From the NCBI GenBank assembly GCA_012522535.1, contig JAAYKF010000015.1, positions 1 to 34,910 of the forward strand: 34,910 nucleotides of DNA. The letters are read 5' to 3'. A program made the position numbers and the translations under genes. Below, one piece after another: positions 1 to 6,462 of the stretch (position 1 is its first letter; the number at the start of each line of letters is the position of its first letter). The notes below the pieces were generated by a model that saw only the letters and a program-made list of their open reading frames with translations, had not been told where the DNA came from and made no database searches. Source of the DNA: Bacteroidales bacterium (GTDB lineage: Bacteria; Bacteroidota; Bacteroidia; Bacteroidales; WCHB1-69).

Positions 1-83
1 CGAGCCAAGTGAGCAGAACCAGCACCGCCCTTACCCGAGCGGAAAAATATTTTTACGTAATCTATAAAGTTTGAATTTGACAT
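1..83 (-). CDS. obg: Obg GTPase, N-terminal fragment (runs off the window)
   Basis: Reading leftward from the ATG at 83-81, the first 27 codons give MSNSNFIDYVKIFFRSGKGG followed by AGSAHLA, and the frame stays open to the window edge. This is the start of the glycine-rich Obg domain: the family opens with (F/N)(V/I)DxVKI followed by (R/K)(S/A)GxGGxG. The Bacteroidota form that I remember is close (NFVDYVKIYCRSGKGG). Obg is an essential GTPase of 50S ribosome assembly and stress control. The GTPase domain lies outside the window, so the assignment rests on the N-terminal motif and on a good promoter just upstream. Confidence 0.88.
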   Translation of the reverse strand, partial: MSNSNFIDYVKIFFRSGKGGAGSAHLA

Positions 84-102
84 ATCTAATTAAATAATGC
101 TA

Positions 103-132
103 CAAAATTACACTTTTTTATCTTATACCAAT
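103..132 (-). promoter_or_regulatory. Putative obg promoter
   Basis: On the minus strand TAATTTTG (110-103) matches the Bacteroidota -7 consensus TAnnTTTG. ATTG (132-129), 18 bp upstream, matches three of four bases of the -33 TTTG element. The predicted start site lies about 15-20 nt before the obg ATG. Confidence 0.55.
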
Positions 133-413
133 TGTTATAATAAAATAGTCCAATCTATTTTATTATTTTACAATGGTAAATGCCGATGGTTTAAATATAT
201 AGAACAATTGAGTTGCGATAGATGTCGGGACGAAAATTGGACTATAATATTTTCCCAATCGGTATTATATCAATATTAATAATACTTAAGTAGATAAGAA
301 TGAGAAGTTTATTATGCAAAAAAGCCGATAAAAATTATACTTTTTGAAGAAAAAACTCTCATTTGTAAAAATAAGGCTTGAAATTTTAACAATAAATGTT
401 AAAAAGACCCCAT
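133..413. other. Divergent intergenic region with a long imperfect hairpin
   Basis: No convincing gene lies between obg and the M23 peptidase. The only visible structure is an inverted repeat whose outer arms are 299-310 (AATGAGAAGTTT) and 353-363 (AAACTCTCATT). These pair over 11 bp with one bulged A, and there is a second inner pairing of CAAAAAAG (317-324) with CTTTTTG (340-346). No U-tract follows, so it does not look like a standard terminator. It also sits upstream of the likely peptidase promoter, so it is probably not part of that 5' leader. Confidence 0.4.
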
Positions 414-448
414 TTTGGGTGGATTTATAAAGCTTTAAATTACTTTTG
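414..448 (+). promoter_or_regulatory. Putative promoter of the M23 peptidase gene
   Basis: TACTTTTG (441-448) matches TAnnTTTG, and TTTG occurs at 414-417 with a rather long 23-bp spacer. The element lies inside the longest possible reading frame (from 396) and 19 bp before the ATG at 468, which supports 468 as the true start. Confidence 0.45.
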
Positions 449-467
449 TTGCTTATGTAATTTTATT

Positions 468-1436
468 ATGAAACTTATAATTGGAAAAATATTAGTCCTA
501 AGTTTGTTGCTTTTTACAGTGGAATCACTTGTTGCTCAGGAGAATATCGTCGATGAAAGTCTTGCGCTTGTCCAAAATGATAGCTTATTATTGGACTCAA
601 ATTTAGTTCAAAATCAGGACGAACTTACAGATTTTCTTGTGCCAATTTCAATTTCGGAAGATGAAATTCCTTGTACAAACATTTACGAAACATGGAATAA
701 TGACCATGTTAGAATCAACCCAGCCAGTATTTCTACCATTGATACAATTTTGGTTTTAGTAAACGATAGTAGTAGATTTGTCTTTCCTTTTGAAGGAAAA
801 ATGATTTCAAATTTTGGTCAACGGGGGCGAAGAACTCATTCTGGATTGGATATAAAGCTTCAAAAAGGCGATACTGTGGTGTCTGCTTTTGATGGTGTTG
901 TGAGAATGGCAAAGACATACAGCGGATACGGAAAAATTGTTGTGGTGCGACACTATAACGGCTTGGAGACGGTATATTCTCATTTTTCTGAAATTTTGGT
1001 GGCTGTAAATCAGAAAGTAAAAGCTGGCGAACCCCTTGGTTTGGGTGGCAGAACAGGAAGAGCCACCACCGAGCATTTACACTTCGAAACCAGATATTTG
1101 GGCGTTGCTTTTCACCCCATGCACATTTTAGATTTTGATAATTTCGACCTAAAAACTGATACTTTAATCCTAAATAGAAAGACTTTCAGAATTTCCAATA
1201 GGCCAATTTATCAAAATATTGTAGATATAGAAAGTGATGATGAACACTCAGAAACAGAGCATGAAATAGCCCCAAGTGCCTCCAGCAGTACTCCTGAAAT
1301 TCATATTGTTAAAAAAGGAGATTCTCTTTATGCCATTTCACGAAGATATGGAAAAAGTGTAAAACAGCTTTGCGAACTAAATAGCATAAACGAAAACTCA
1401 ATTCTAAATATTGGACAAAGGATAAAGCTTAATTAA
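468..1436 (+). CDS. Secreted M23 metallopeptidase with C-terminal LysM domain
   Basis: A 322-residue protein when started at 468. An in-frame ATG at 396 exists, but it would put 24 non-signal residues ahead of a clear signal peptide (MKLIIGKILVLSLLLFTVES, cleavage near LVA-Q). The M23 (lysostaphin-type) domain spans roughly residues 105-215. Its zinc ligands are visible as HSGLD (His124, Asp128) and HLH (203-205), so the site looks intact and probably hydrolytic rather than EnvC-like. Residues ~255-275 form an acidic, Ser-rich linker, and residues ~278-322 are one LysM repeat (VKKGDSLYAISRRYGKSV...LNIGQRIKL) that would bind peptidoglycan. The expected role is periplasmic cell-wall cleavage. 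No operon partner is evident, since the next gene starts 64 bp downstream. Confidence 0.9.
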   Translation: MKLIIGKILVLSLLLFTVESLVAQENIVDESLALVQNDSLLLDSNLVQNQDELTDFLVPISISEDEIPCTNIYETWNNDHVRINPASISTIDTILVLVNDSSRFVFPFEGKMISNFGQRGRRTHSGLDIKLQKGDTVVSAFDGVVRMAKTYSGYGKIVVVRHYNGLETVYSHFSEILVAVNQKVKAGEPLGLGGRTGRATTEHLHFETRYLGVAFHPMHILDFDNFDLKTDTLILNRKTFRISNRPIYQNIVDIESDDEHSETEHEIAPSASSSTPEIHIVKKGDSLYAISRRYGKSVKQLCELNSINENSILNIGQRIKLN

Positions 1437-1500
1437 CTTGAAAATTATAATATTGTAAGTTTTTTGTAGTAAATATATTGTTGTTCTAATTTAATAAATT

Positions 1501-2190
1501 ATGAAGTCAAAATTAATATTAATTGCACTTTTTAGTGTATCGCTCGTTTTTGTTGGTCCTAAAATTTATGGAAATAAGACCCTAAATTCATCGGCAAGTG
1601 ATGATATAAAGGGTAAATTCAAGGACGACCGTGATGGTAATGTCTATAAGATAGTGAAAATTGGGGAGCAAGTTTGGATGGCAGAAAATTTAAGATATAT
1701 GCCCCTTGCATCTGATCCCGGTTTAGCATCGGGTGTAGAACCTTATTATCATGTTTTAGGATATGAAGGTACGGAAATTAAGGCTGCCAAAGCAAGTTCA
1801 ACTTATAAAACTTATGGCACTTTGTACAATTGGACAGCAGCCCAAACAGCTTGTCCCACAGGTTGGCACCTGCCCACTGATGATGAGTGGACACAACTGA
1901 CTGATTTTGTGGGAGGTGAAGACAATGCAGCTGTATTGTTGAAATCAAAAGAGGGCTGGGAAGAGGGTGGTAATGGCAGTGATAAATATGACTTTGCAGC
2001 TCTTCCGGGTAGTTGCTTAGCTTTTGGTAAATTCCACACAGAAAATGTAGGTCATTGGTGGACAGCAAACGAGTATGAGCATTGGGAAGATGATGCATAC
2101 AGCAGAGATATTTGGCATAACAAAAACAGTGTAGGTAGATATGATATCCATAAAGATTTTAGTTTCTCAGTTCGCTGTGTAAAGGACTGA
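1501..2190 (+). CDS. FISUMP (Fibrobacter succinogenes major paralogous) domain protein
   Basis: A 229-residue exported protein. An N-terminal signal peptide (MKSKLILIALFSVSLVFVGP) is followed by one FISUMP domain (Fib_succ_major type) across about residues 40-229. Typical family words are present: DRDGNVYKIVKIGEQVWMAE, then NLRY, YGTLYNWTAA, CPTGWHLPTDDEW and a C-terminal SVRCVKD. These domains occur in many paralogous secreted or surface proteins of Bacteroidota and Fibrobacterota. Their molecular function is not established, though the fold resembles C-type-lectin/formylglycine-generating-enzyme-like modules. It is a single-domain, short version. The gene ends directly against a repeat-rich non-coding region. 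Confidence 0.85.
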   Translation: MKSKLILIALFSVSLVFVGPKIYGNKTLNSSASDDIKGKFKDDRDGNVYKIVKIGEQVWMAENLRYMPLASDPGLASGVEPYYHVLGYEGTEIKAAKASSTYKTYGTLYNWTAAQTACPTGWHLPTDDEWTQLTDFVGGEDNAAVLLKSKEGWEEGGNGSDKYDFAALPGSCLAFGKFHTENVGHWWTANEYEHWEDDAYSRDIWHNKNSVGRYDIHKDFSFSVRCVKD

Positions 2191-2207
2191 TGAGGAGAAA
2201 GTTTTTA

Positions 2208-2294
2208 GATAATAGATGAGATATAATAGATTTGAAAACTTTGAAATTTAGAAACCCCGAAACTTGTTTGTTTTATAACCACGGAGACACGGAG
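2208..2294 (+). repeat. Composite dispersed repeat, copy 1
   Basis: Three modules in order: degenerate 7-bp units (GATAATA, GATGAGA and relatives, 2208-2235); AAATTTAGAAACC followed by CCGAAACTTG (2244-2266); and AACCACGGAGACACGGAG (2277-2294). The same modules in the same order and with nearly the same spacing occur on the opposite strand at 18773-18851. The last module is itself an 8-bp tandem (CACGGAGA, CACGGAG). It is non-coding, begins 18 bp after the FISUMP stop codon and has no recognised family. Confidence 0.8.
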
Positions 2295-2580
2295 AATTCA
2301 CCAAGGACACGGAGGTGTTGCATACGCTAAAGAATATTTTTTGTCTCCGACAAAAAATGCAGATAACACAGCCAAAACCGTAATTTTTGAAATTTATTTT
2401 GTCAAAGACAAAATAATACATATAGGTGGAAAAATATAATAGAACACAAACCTCAAAATATAAAAACAGCTCTATTATATTTTTTCCTTATATGTATATA
2501 CTAATTGTATGCAATACAATCAGTAAAATTCCTAAGAAAGCTTCCTCTGTACCTTGGTGCCTCCTTTGTGCCTTTGTGGT
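2277..2580. repeat. Imperfect inverted repeat of CACGGAG / CACAAAGG words
   Basis: The left arm 2277-2315 carries ACCACGGAGACACGGAG, then CACCAAGG and ACACGGAGG. The right arm 2544-2580, read on the minus strand, gives ACCACAAAGGCACAAAGG, then CACCAAGGTACAGAGG. The arms share order and spacing but differ at several positions. The right arm contains a perfect 8-bp tandem CCTTTGTG x2 (2563-2578). About 230 bp of AT-rich, gene-free sequence lies between the arms. This could be a decayed mobile or MITE-like unit, but no target-site duplication or transposase is seen. Confidence 0.6.
2336..2520. repeat. Three successive perfect hairpins with 3-nt loops
   Basis: ATTTTTTGTC/GACAAAAAAT with loop TCC (2336-2358); TTATTTTGTC/GACAAAATAA with loop AAA (2394-2416); ATTGTAT/ATACAAT with loop GCA (2504-2520). 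All stems are perfect (10, 10 and 7 bp), and the first two share the core TTTTGTC-N3-GACAAAA. The rest of 2316-2543 is AT-rich with no convincing gene. Confidence 0.7.
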
Positions 2581-2619
2581 TCCAGCAGTTGTGGCTCGGC
2601 TGGGCGCTAAACTTGGAAA

Positions 2620-2686
2620 TTTGAGACTTTGAGAACTACATTGTTAATAATGAAAGCACTAACTAAAAACTCAAAACTCAAAACTC
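2620..2686 (+). repeat. Short tandem repeats, 8-bp then 7-bp period
   Basis: TTTGAGAC/TTTGAGAA (2620-2635) is an 8-bp near-tandem. AAAACTC occurs three times in perfect tandem at 2666-2686. These lie between the inverted-repeat element and the gcvT promoter, in a stretch without a gene. Confidence 0.75.
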
Positions 2687-2739
2687 AGTACTTTCTCCTT
2701 TTATCTTTATGCTAACTGTAGTTTTTTAATTTTAATTCT

Positions 2740-2747
2740 TAACTTTG
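2740..2747 (+). promoter_or_regulatory. gcvT promoter (-7 element)
   Basis: TAACTTTG matches TAnnTTTG, and no good TTTG is seen at -33. It overlaps the alternative upstream TTG start at 2745, so translation must begin downstream, at the ATG at 2778. Confidence 0.55.
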
Positions 2748-2777
2748 TGCAAAAATAAAAATCAAACAAATTACAAG

Positions 2778-3869
2778 ATGAAACAAACTGTTTTTTATTC
2801 AAAGCATGAGGCATTAGGTGCAAAATTAGCTCCTTTTGCCGGATTTAATATGCCCATACAGTATGAAGGCTTAGTGGCAGAACATCAACACGTTAGAGCA
2901 AAAGTTGGGGTTTTTGACGTTTCGCATATGGGACTTATTTACGTAAATGGACCAAAAGCTTTTGAGCTTGTTCAGTACGTTACTTCCAACGATTTAGCCC
3001 TAATTAGCGATGGCAAAGTTCAATACTCCTGCTTTCCCAACGACAAAGGTGGAATTGTTGACGACTTTTTAATTTACCAAATCAATCCAGAATCTTACCT
3101 TTTGGTGGTTAATGCGTCAAATATCGAAAAGGATTACAATTGGCTTCAAGAAAATAATAAAAATATTGGTGCCGAAATAGTTAATGAATCTGACAACTAT
3201 TCCATTTTAGCAATTCAAGGACCATTGGCAATGGCAACGGTGAAAAAGCTCACCAATGAGCCAGTGGAGGAGATGAAATATTACACTTTTAAGTATATAA
3301 ATTTTGCAGGTATTGACAATGTTTTGTTCTCCATAACTGGATATACCGGCGAAGCTGGTTGTGAAATTTACTTCAAAAATGAAGATGCCGACAAAATTTG
3401 GGATGCCGTTTTTGAAGCAGGAAAAGAGTTTGATATCAAGCCTGTAGGACTGGCATCAAGAGATACTTTGAGGCTGGAAATGGGATTTTGCTTGTACGGA
3501 AATGATATTGATGATACAACTTCGCCCATTGAAGCTGGTTTAGGCTGGATTACGAAATTTACGGAAAACAACCAGTTTGTAAATAGAAAATATCATGAAG
3601 ATTTGAAGGCAAATGGTGTGGAGAAAAGATTGGTAGGCTTTGAAATGATTGATAGAGGTATTCCACGTCATGGATACGAAATTGCCGATGCTGATGGAAA
3701 CATAATTGGAAATGTAACATCGGGTACACAAGGTCCATCGGTGGGTAAATCCATTGGACTGGGCTATGTGAAAAGAGAGATGGCAAAAGCAGATACAGAA
3801 ATATATATTGTAGTAAGAGGCAAACTCCTAAAAGCTGTAACTGTTAAACTCCCCTTTTATAAATCATAA
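2778..3869 (+). CDS. gcvT: Aminomethyltransferase, T-protein of the glycine cleavage system
   Basis: A 363-residue protein starting MKQTVFYSKHEALGAKLAPF, the usual length for GcvT. It transfers the methylene group from the aminomethyl-lipoyl H-protein to tetrahydrofolate, releasing ammonia. Family landmarks are FAGFNMPIQYEG near the N-terminus, VFDVSHMG (~residues 45-52), SCFPNDKGGIVDD, TGYTGEAGCEIY (~190-200) and GLASRDTLRLEMGFCLYGND (~220-240), with the C-terminal barrel motif VTSGTQGPSVGKSIGLGYV. The start at 2778 is preferred because the promoter covers the more upstream TTG. It stands alone here: no gcvH or gcvP is in the window, so the other subunits are encoded elsewhere. Confidence 0.96.
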   Translation: MKQTVFYSKHEALGAKLAPFAGFNMPIQYEGLVAEHQHVRAKVGVFDVSHMGLIYVNGPKAFELVQYVTSNDLALISDGKVQYSCFPNDKGGIVDDFLIYQINPESYLLVVNASNIEKDYNWLQENNKNIGAEIVNESDNYSILAIQGPLAMATVKKLTNEPVEEMKYYTFKYINFAGIDNVLFSITGYTGEAGCEIYFKNEDADKIWDAVFEAGKEFDIKPVGLASRDTLRLEMGFCLYGNDIDDTTSPIEAGLGWITKFTENNQFVNRKYHEDLKANGVEKRLVGFEMIDRGIPRHGYEIADADGNIIGNVTSGTQGPSVGKSIGLGYVKREMAKADTEIYIVVRGKLLKAVTVKLPFYKS

Positions 3870-3881
3870 TGATAGATAATT

Positions 3882-3921
3882 TACATTGTCGTGGTTGAAT
3901 TATTTTAACCACGACAATGTA
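3882..3921 (+). terminator. 15-bp perfect hairpin after gcvT
   Basis: Arms TACATTGTCGTGGTT (3882-3896) and AACCACGACAATGTA (3907-3921) pair perfectly around a 10-nt loop, 13 bp after the gcvT stop. The following sequence (ATTAAATTGC) lacks a real U-tract, so it may stabilise the 3' end or be a weak terminator rather than a canonical one. Confidence 0.6.
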
Positions 3922-3999
3922 TTAAATTGCTGTGAGTGAGCGTGTTATGGGTAGCACTGTCTCTGTTCACAAAATTGTGTTGAAAAACAGCGAGATAAA

Positions 4000-4031
4000 T
4001 TTGGTTAATTAAAATAATTACATTAATTTTG
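4000..4031 (+). promoter_or_regulatory. rpmH promoter
   Basis: TTTG (4000-4003), a 20-bp spacer and TAATTTTG (4024-4031) fit the Bacteroidota -33/-7 consensus. The ATG of rpmH is 22 nt downstream of the -7 element. Confidence 0.75.
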
Positions 4032-4052
4032 CAGTCCTAAAAAATAAGAGAA

Positions 4053-4214
4053 ATGAAAAGAACATATCAACCATCTAACAGAAAAAGAAGAAACAAACAC
4101 GGATTCCGCAAAAGAATGGAGAGTGCAAATGGTCGTAAAGTTTTAGCTGCTCGCCGTGCAAAAGGTCGCAAACGCTTAACAGTATCAGACGATATTAATG
4201 ATAAAAAATTCTAA
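4053..4214 (+). CDS. rpmH: 50S ribosomal protein L34
   Basis: A 53-residue, strongly basic protein beginning [20 protein letters not shown] and containing [19 protein letters not shown], the full L34 signature. The family is usually 44-50 residues, and this copy has a short acidic C-terminal tail (DDINDKKF) as seen in other Bacteroidota. It is monocistronic between its own promoter and terminator. The usual partners of rpmH in other phyla (rnpA, dnaA) are absent here. Confidence 0.97.
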   Translation: MKRTYQPSNRKRRNKHGFRKRMESANGRKVLAARRAKGRKRLTVSDDINDKKF

Positions 4215-4268
4215 TTTATATTAGCCCAAAGCTTTCTTAAATTAGATATTTATCGCCAAAATATATAC

Positions 4269-4301
4269 TCTACCTAGTTTAGCATTAGGTAGATTTTTTT
4301 A
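4269..4301 (+). terminator. Rho-independent terminator of rpmH
   Basis: TCTACCTA (4269-4276) pairs with TAGGTAGA (4286-4293) and is followed directly by a run of seven T (4294-4300). Confidence 0.85.
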
Positions 4302-4345
4302 TTGAATTTTATGTGAGAAAGGAGTGCTGTCTGCTCTCACAACTT

Positions 4346-4380
4346 AAGTCGAGTTTTATACTTGACTTTTTTTATTTTTA
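4346..4380 (+). terminator. Second terminator-like hairpin downstream of rpmH
   Basis: AAGTCGAG (4346-4353) pairs with CTTGACTT (4361-4368) with one G-U pair, followed by a T-rich tract (TTTTTTTATTTTT). It follows the rpmH terminator by about 45 bp and faces the convergent DUF2851 gene. A smaller GTGAGA/TCTCAC stem (4313-4318/4335-4340) lies between the two terminators. Confidence 0.65.
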
Positions 4381-4385
4381 AAACT

Positions 4386-4420
4386 AATCTCTAATCTTTA
4401 ATCTTTTCTCTCTTCTCTTT
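4386..4420. repeat. 7-bp tandem units AATCT(C/T)T
   Basis: AATCTCT once and AATCTTT twice in tandem (4386-4406), continuing as TCTCTCT and TCTCTTT in the same 7-bp register. Read on the minus strand the words resemble the GATGAGA/GATTATA units at 2208 and 18668. It abuts the 3' end of the DUF2851 gene. Confidence 0.65.
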
Positions 4421-4430
4421 TTTCCTTCGC

Positions 4431-5699
4431 TTATTCTTTCAAAAGCCTATTGCCAATACCGCACTGAAGACATCTTTTCTTGTCGCAATAAAATTTCTTT
4501 AGGTGAATTAAAGCTTGACTTCTAAAGGCAGAATTAGAGACCACTCCTAAACTTTCAAAACCTTTTATAATATGATTTTTTTCGCTGGGTAGAGCTTCTA
4601 AAATTTGCAAGGCATTGTTGGTAAGTTCTTTGTTATTATGAATTTTGCCATAAAGAAATTTAAAAGGTAAAATGGTGTTAATTGTCAGTAAGTCAATGCT
4701 TTGTTTGCCAAGTTTTTTACTTCTAAACTTGCTCTCTTTATCGAATTGATAGTGATTTTCCCAATATTTGGAAGTAGATATATTCAATACTTTCCGAATT
4801 TCGTCCAATGATTTGGCAAAAATCAGTTCTGAAAAGAGTGAATTGTTGTTGTATATCAGAGTGGCAAATTGCGAAATTCTTATTGTGGGAAAATTTTGTG
4901 GTCGCAGGCGAGCCCAATTCCAAGCAGTTTCGTTTATGGGTTTTAACTGGAATTTATTTTGCAAAAACTTATATTCCCTTTTTAGTAAATTAGGATATTC
5001 ATCTTCAAAATCGTCGTTGAGCATCCCAGCTTGCCCGTACAGCATAGCTTCTATTTGTAAGATGTTGCTTTTATGCTTTAGAATATTTATAAATGGGAGA
5101 GAATCGGCTAACATTTCAAAGGCTAAACCATTCACTTTAAAACCAAAATTTGAGGCCAAAAACTTATAAAATGATTGTTCCCAATTGAAGGTGTTTTTCT
5201 CTAAGGATTTTAGAATGCTTTCGCTTTTAAGTTCCAATTTTTCCACCATCATTCTGTCTATCCACATTTCGAGATTAAGCCTGTCAATGCCGTCAATGAA
5301 GTTGGCACAAGGAATCCACAAATTACTATTTAGGAATTTAAGGTATCGTTGATAAATATCTTCATTTATCCTATCTTTTAATGAGATTGTGTGGCTGTTT
5401 TTCAACTGTTCAATTTCGGCATAGTCATCGTTATAAACAAGGTGTAAAATGAGATTGTTGTATGCATCATCATTTTGGTGTCCATGTTTAAGCCAGTCGG
5501 ATTTGTTTACATGAATTTCTACATTTCCAATCCACTGAATGCCGTCAATTTCTATTCTTGCATTCAAAAAATCAGGACCTGCATCAAGGTTGTGTATTCC
5601 CGGACTTATTGTTCTAACCTCATGACCCTCAGTTGTTTTTAAGTCGTAGAAGTTGAAAAGTTGAAATTTCCAAACATGATGCAAAAAGTCCTCTCTCAT
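4431..5699 (-). CDS. DUF2851 family protein
   Basis: A 422-residue cytoplasmic protein (no signal peptide or membrane segment) when started at the ATG 5699-5697 (MREDFLHHVWKFQLFN). An in-frame upstream start at 5753 would overlap the dehydrogenase gene by about 50 bp and is disfavoured, whereas 5699 leaves 1 bp after the upstream stop. The N-terminal half carries the conserved DUF2851 text (SPGIHNLDAGPDFLNARIEI, VGNVEIH-like GNVEIHVNKSDW, HxNDxAYNNLILHLVY). The C-terminus has a CDKKRCLQCGIGNRLL cysteine motif (C-x5-C-x2-C) that could bind metal. Function is unknown. The family is common in Bacteroidota. It is the last gene of the tamB operon. Confidence 0.85.
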   Translation of the reverse strand: MREDFLHHVWKFQLFNFYDLKTTEGHEVRTISPGIHNLDAGPDFLNARIEIDGIQWIGNVEIHVNKSDWLKHGHQNDDAYNNLILHLVYNDDYAEIEQLKNSHTISLKDRINEDIYQRYLKFLNSNLWIPCANFIDGIDRLNLEMWIDRMMVEKLELKSESILKSLEKNTFNWEQSFYKFLASNFGFKVNGLAFEMLADSLPFINILKHKSNILQIEAMLYGQAGMLNDDFEDEYPNLLKREYKFLQNKFQLKPINETAWNWARLRPQNFPTIRISQFATLIYNNNSLFSELIFAKSLDEIRKVLNISTSKYWENHYQFDKESKFRSKKLGKQSIDLLTINTILPFKFLYGKIHNNKELTNNALQILEALPSEKNHIIKGFESLGVVSNSAFRSQALIHLKKFYCDKKRCLQCGIGNRLLKE

Positions 5700-5700
5700 A

Positions 5701-6459
5701 TTACAATTTTTTGTTCCACACAGTGGCACTAGCTTGTGCTGTGGGTGCCACAAAAACGTCGTTTATACAAACGTGTGGAGGCTGTTCTATCATAAATTTT
5801 ATCACATTGGCAATATCTTCTCCCACAAGTGGTTTGTAGCCTTTGTAGGTGTCTTTGGCACGTTTTTCGTCGCCGTGATATCTAACAATAGAAAACTCTG
5901 TTTCTGTGGCTGCTGGTGCCACTTGCGAAACTTTTATGTTGTGTTTTACCAAATCCATTCTCATGGCTTTTGTAATGGCTTCAACGGCGTGCTTGGTGGC
6001 ACAATAAACGTTTCCTCCGGGGTAAACCTCTTTACCAGCAATGGATCCAATATTGATTATATGTCCAGAGTTTTGCTCAATCATTAAAGGAATTACGTGG
6101 TGCGAAACATATAAAAGTCCTTTAACATTGCTGTCAATCATATTGTCCCAATCTTCGATGCTGCCTTCTTGAATAGGTTCGAAACCGAGGGCTAAGCCAG
6201 CATTGTTTACCAAAACATCTATGTTTTTCCACTCTTTGGGAATGGAGTTTATGGCATTTTTAACAGCCTCTTTGTCTCTAACATCAAAACAAAGTATTAA
6301 AACTTCAGATTTGAATTTTACCTGAATTTCGTGTGCCAATTCTTTAAGACGCTCTTCTCTACGACCGGTGATAATCAGTCTGTTATTGTCGTTTGCCATG
6401 GCTATTGCTGTGGCACGACCTATTCCGCTTGTTGCTCCTGTAATTAAAATGGTTTTCAT
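5701..6459 (-). CDS. Short-chain dehydrogenase/reductase (YdfG-like)
   Basis: A 252-residue classical SDR. The Rossmann motif TGATSGIG is at residues 7-14, NNAG at 85-88, Asn111, and the catalytic triad is Ser139, Tyr152 and Lys156 (YCATK). Arg residues right after beta-2 (TGRREERL, 31-38) suggest NADP(H) preference. It is closest in character to the YdfG/serine-3-dehydrogenase group of NADP-dependent 3-hydroxy acid dehydrogenases, but the substrate cannot be deduced. It lies 3 bp after tamB and 1 bp before the DUF2851 start, so it is very probably cotranscribed with both. Confidence 0.92.
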   Translation of the reverse strand: MKTILITGATSGIGRATAIAMANDNNRLIITGRREERLKELAHEIQVKFKSEVLILCFDVRDKEAVKNAINSIPKEWKNIDVLVNNAGLALGFEPIQEGSIEDWDNMIDSNVKGLLYVSHHVIPLMIEQNSGHIINIGSIAGKEVYPGGNVYCATKHAVEAITKAMRMDLVKHNIKVSQVAPAATETEFSIVRYHGDEKRAKDTYKGYKPLVGEDIANVIKFMIEQPPHVCINDVFVAPTAQASATVWNKKL

Positions 6460-6462
6460 ATC

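Noticed and set aside
97-279. 60-residue open frame on the plus strand
   Set aside because: It lies in the divergent obg/peptidase intergenic region and over the obg promoter. The composition is unlike protein (many Tyr, Asn, Cys), and no motif is seen.
396-467. 24-codon N-terminal extension of the M23 peptidase
   Set aside because: It would place non-signal residues before a perfect signal peptide, and a -7 promoter element lies inside it.
2426-2632. 68-residue open frame on the plus strand
   Set aside because: It runs through hairpin and CCTTTGTG repeat sequence, so the translation is simply the repeat read in one frame.
2745-2777. TTG start giving 11 extra residues on GcvT
   Set aside because: The codon overlaps the TAACTTTG promoter element, and the ATG at 2778 gives the standard GcvT N-terminus.
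5700-5753. N-terminal extension of the DUF2851 protein
   Set aside because: It would overlap the dehydrogenase gene and adds residues unlike the family. The ATG at 5699 fits the operon spacing.
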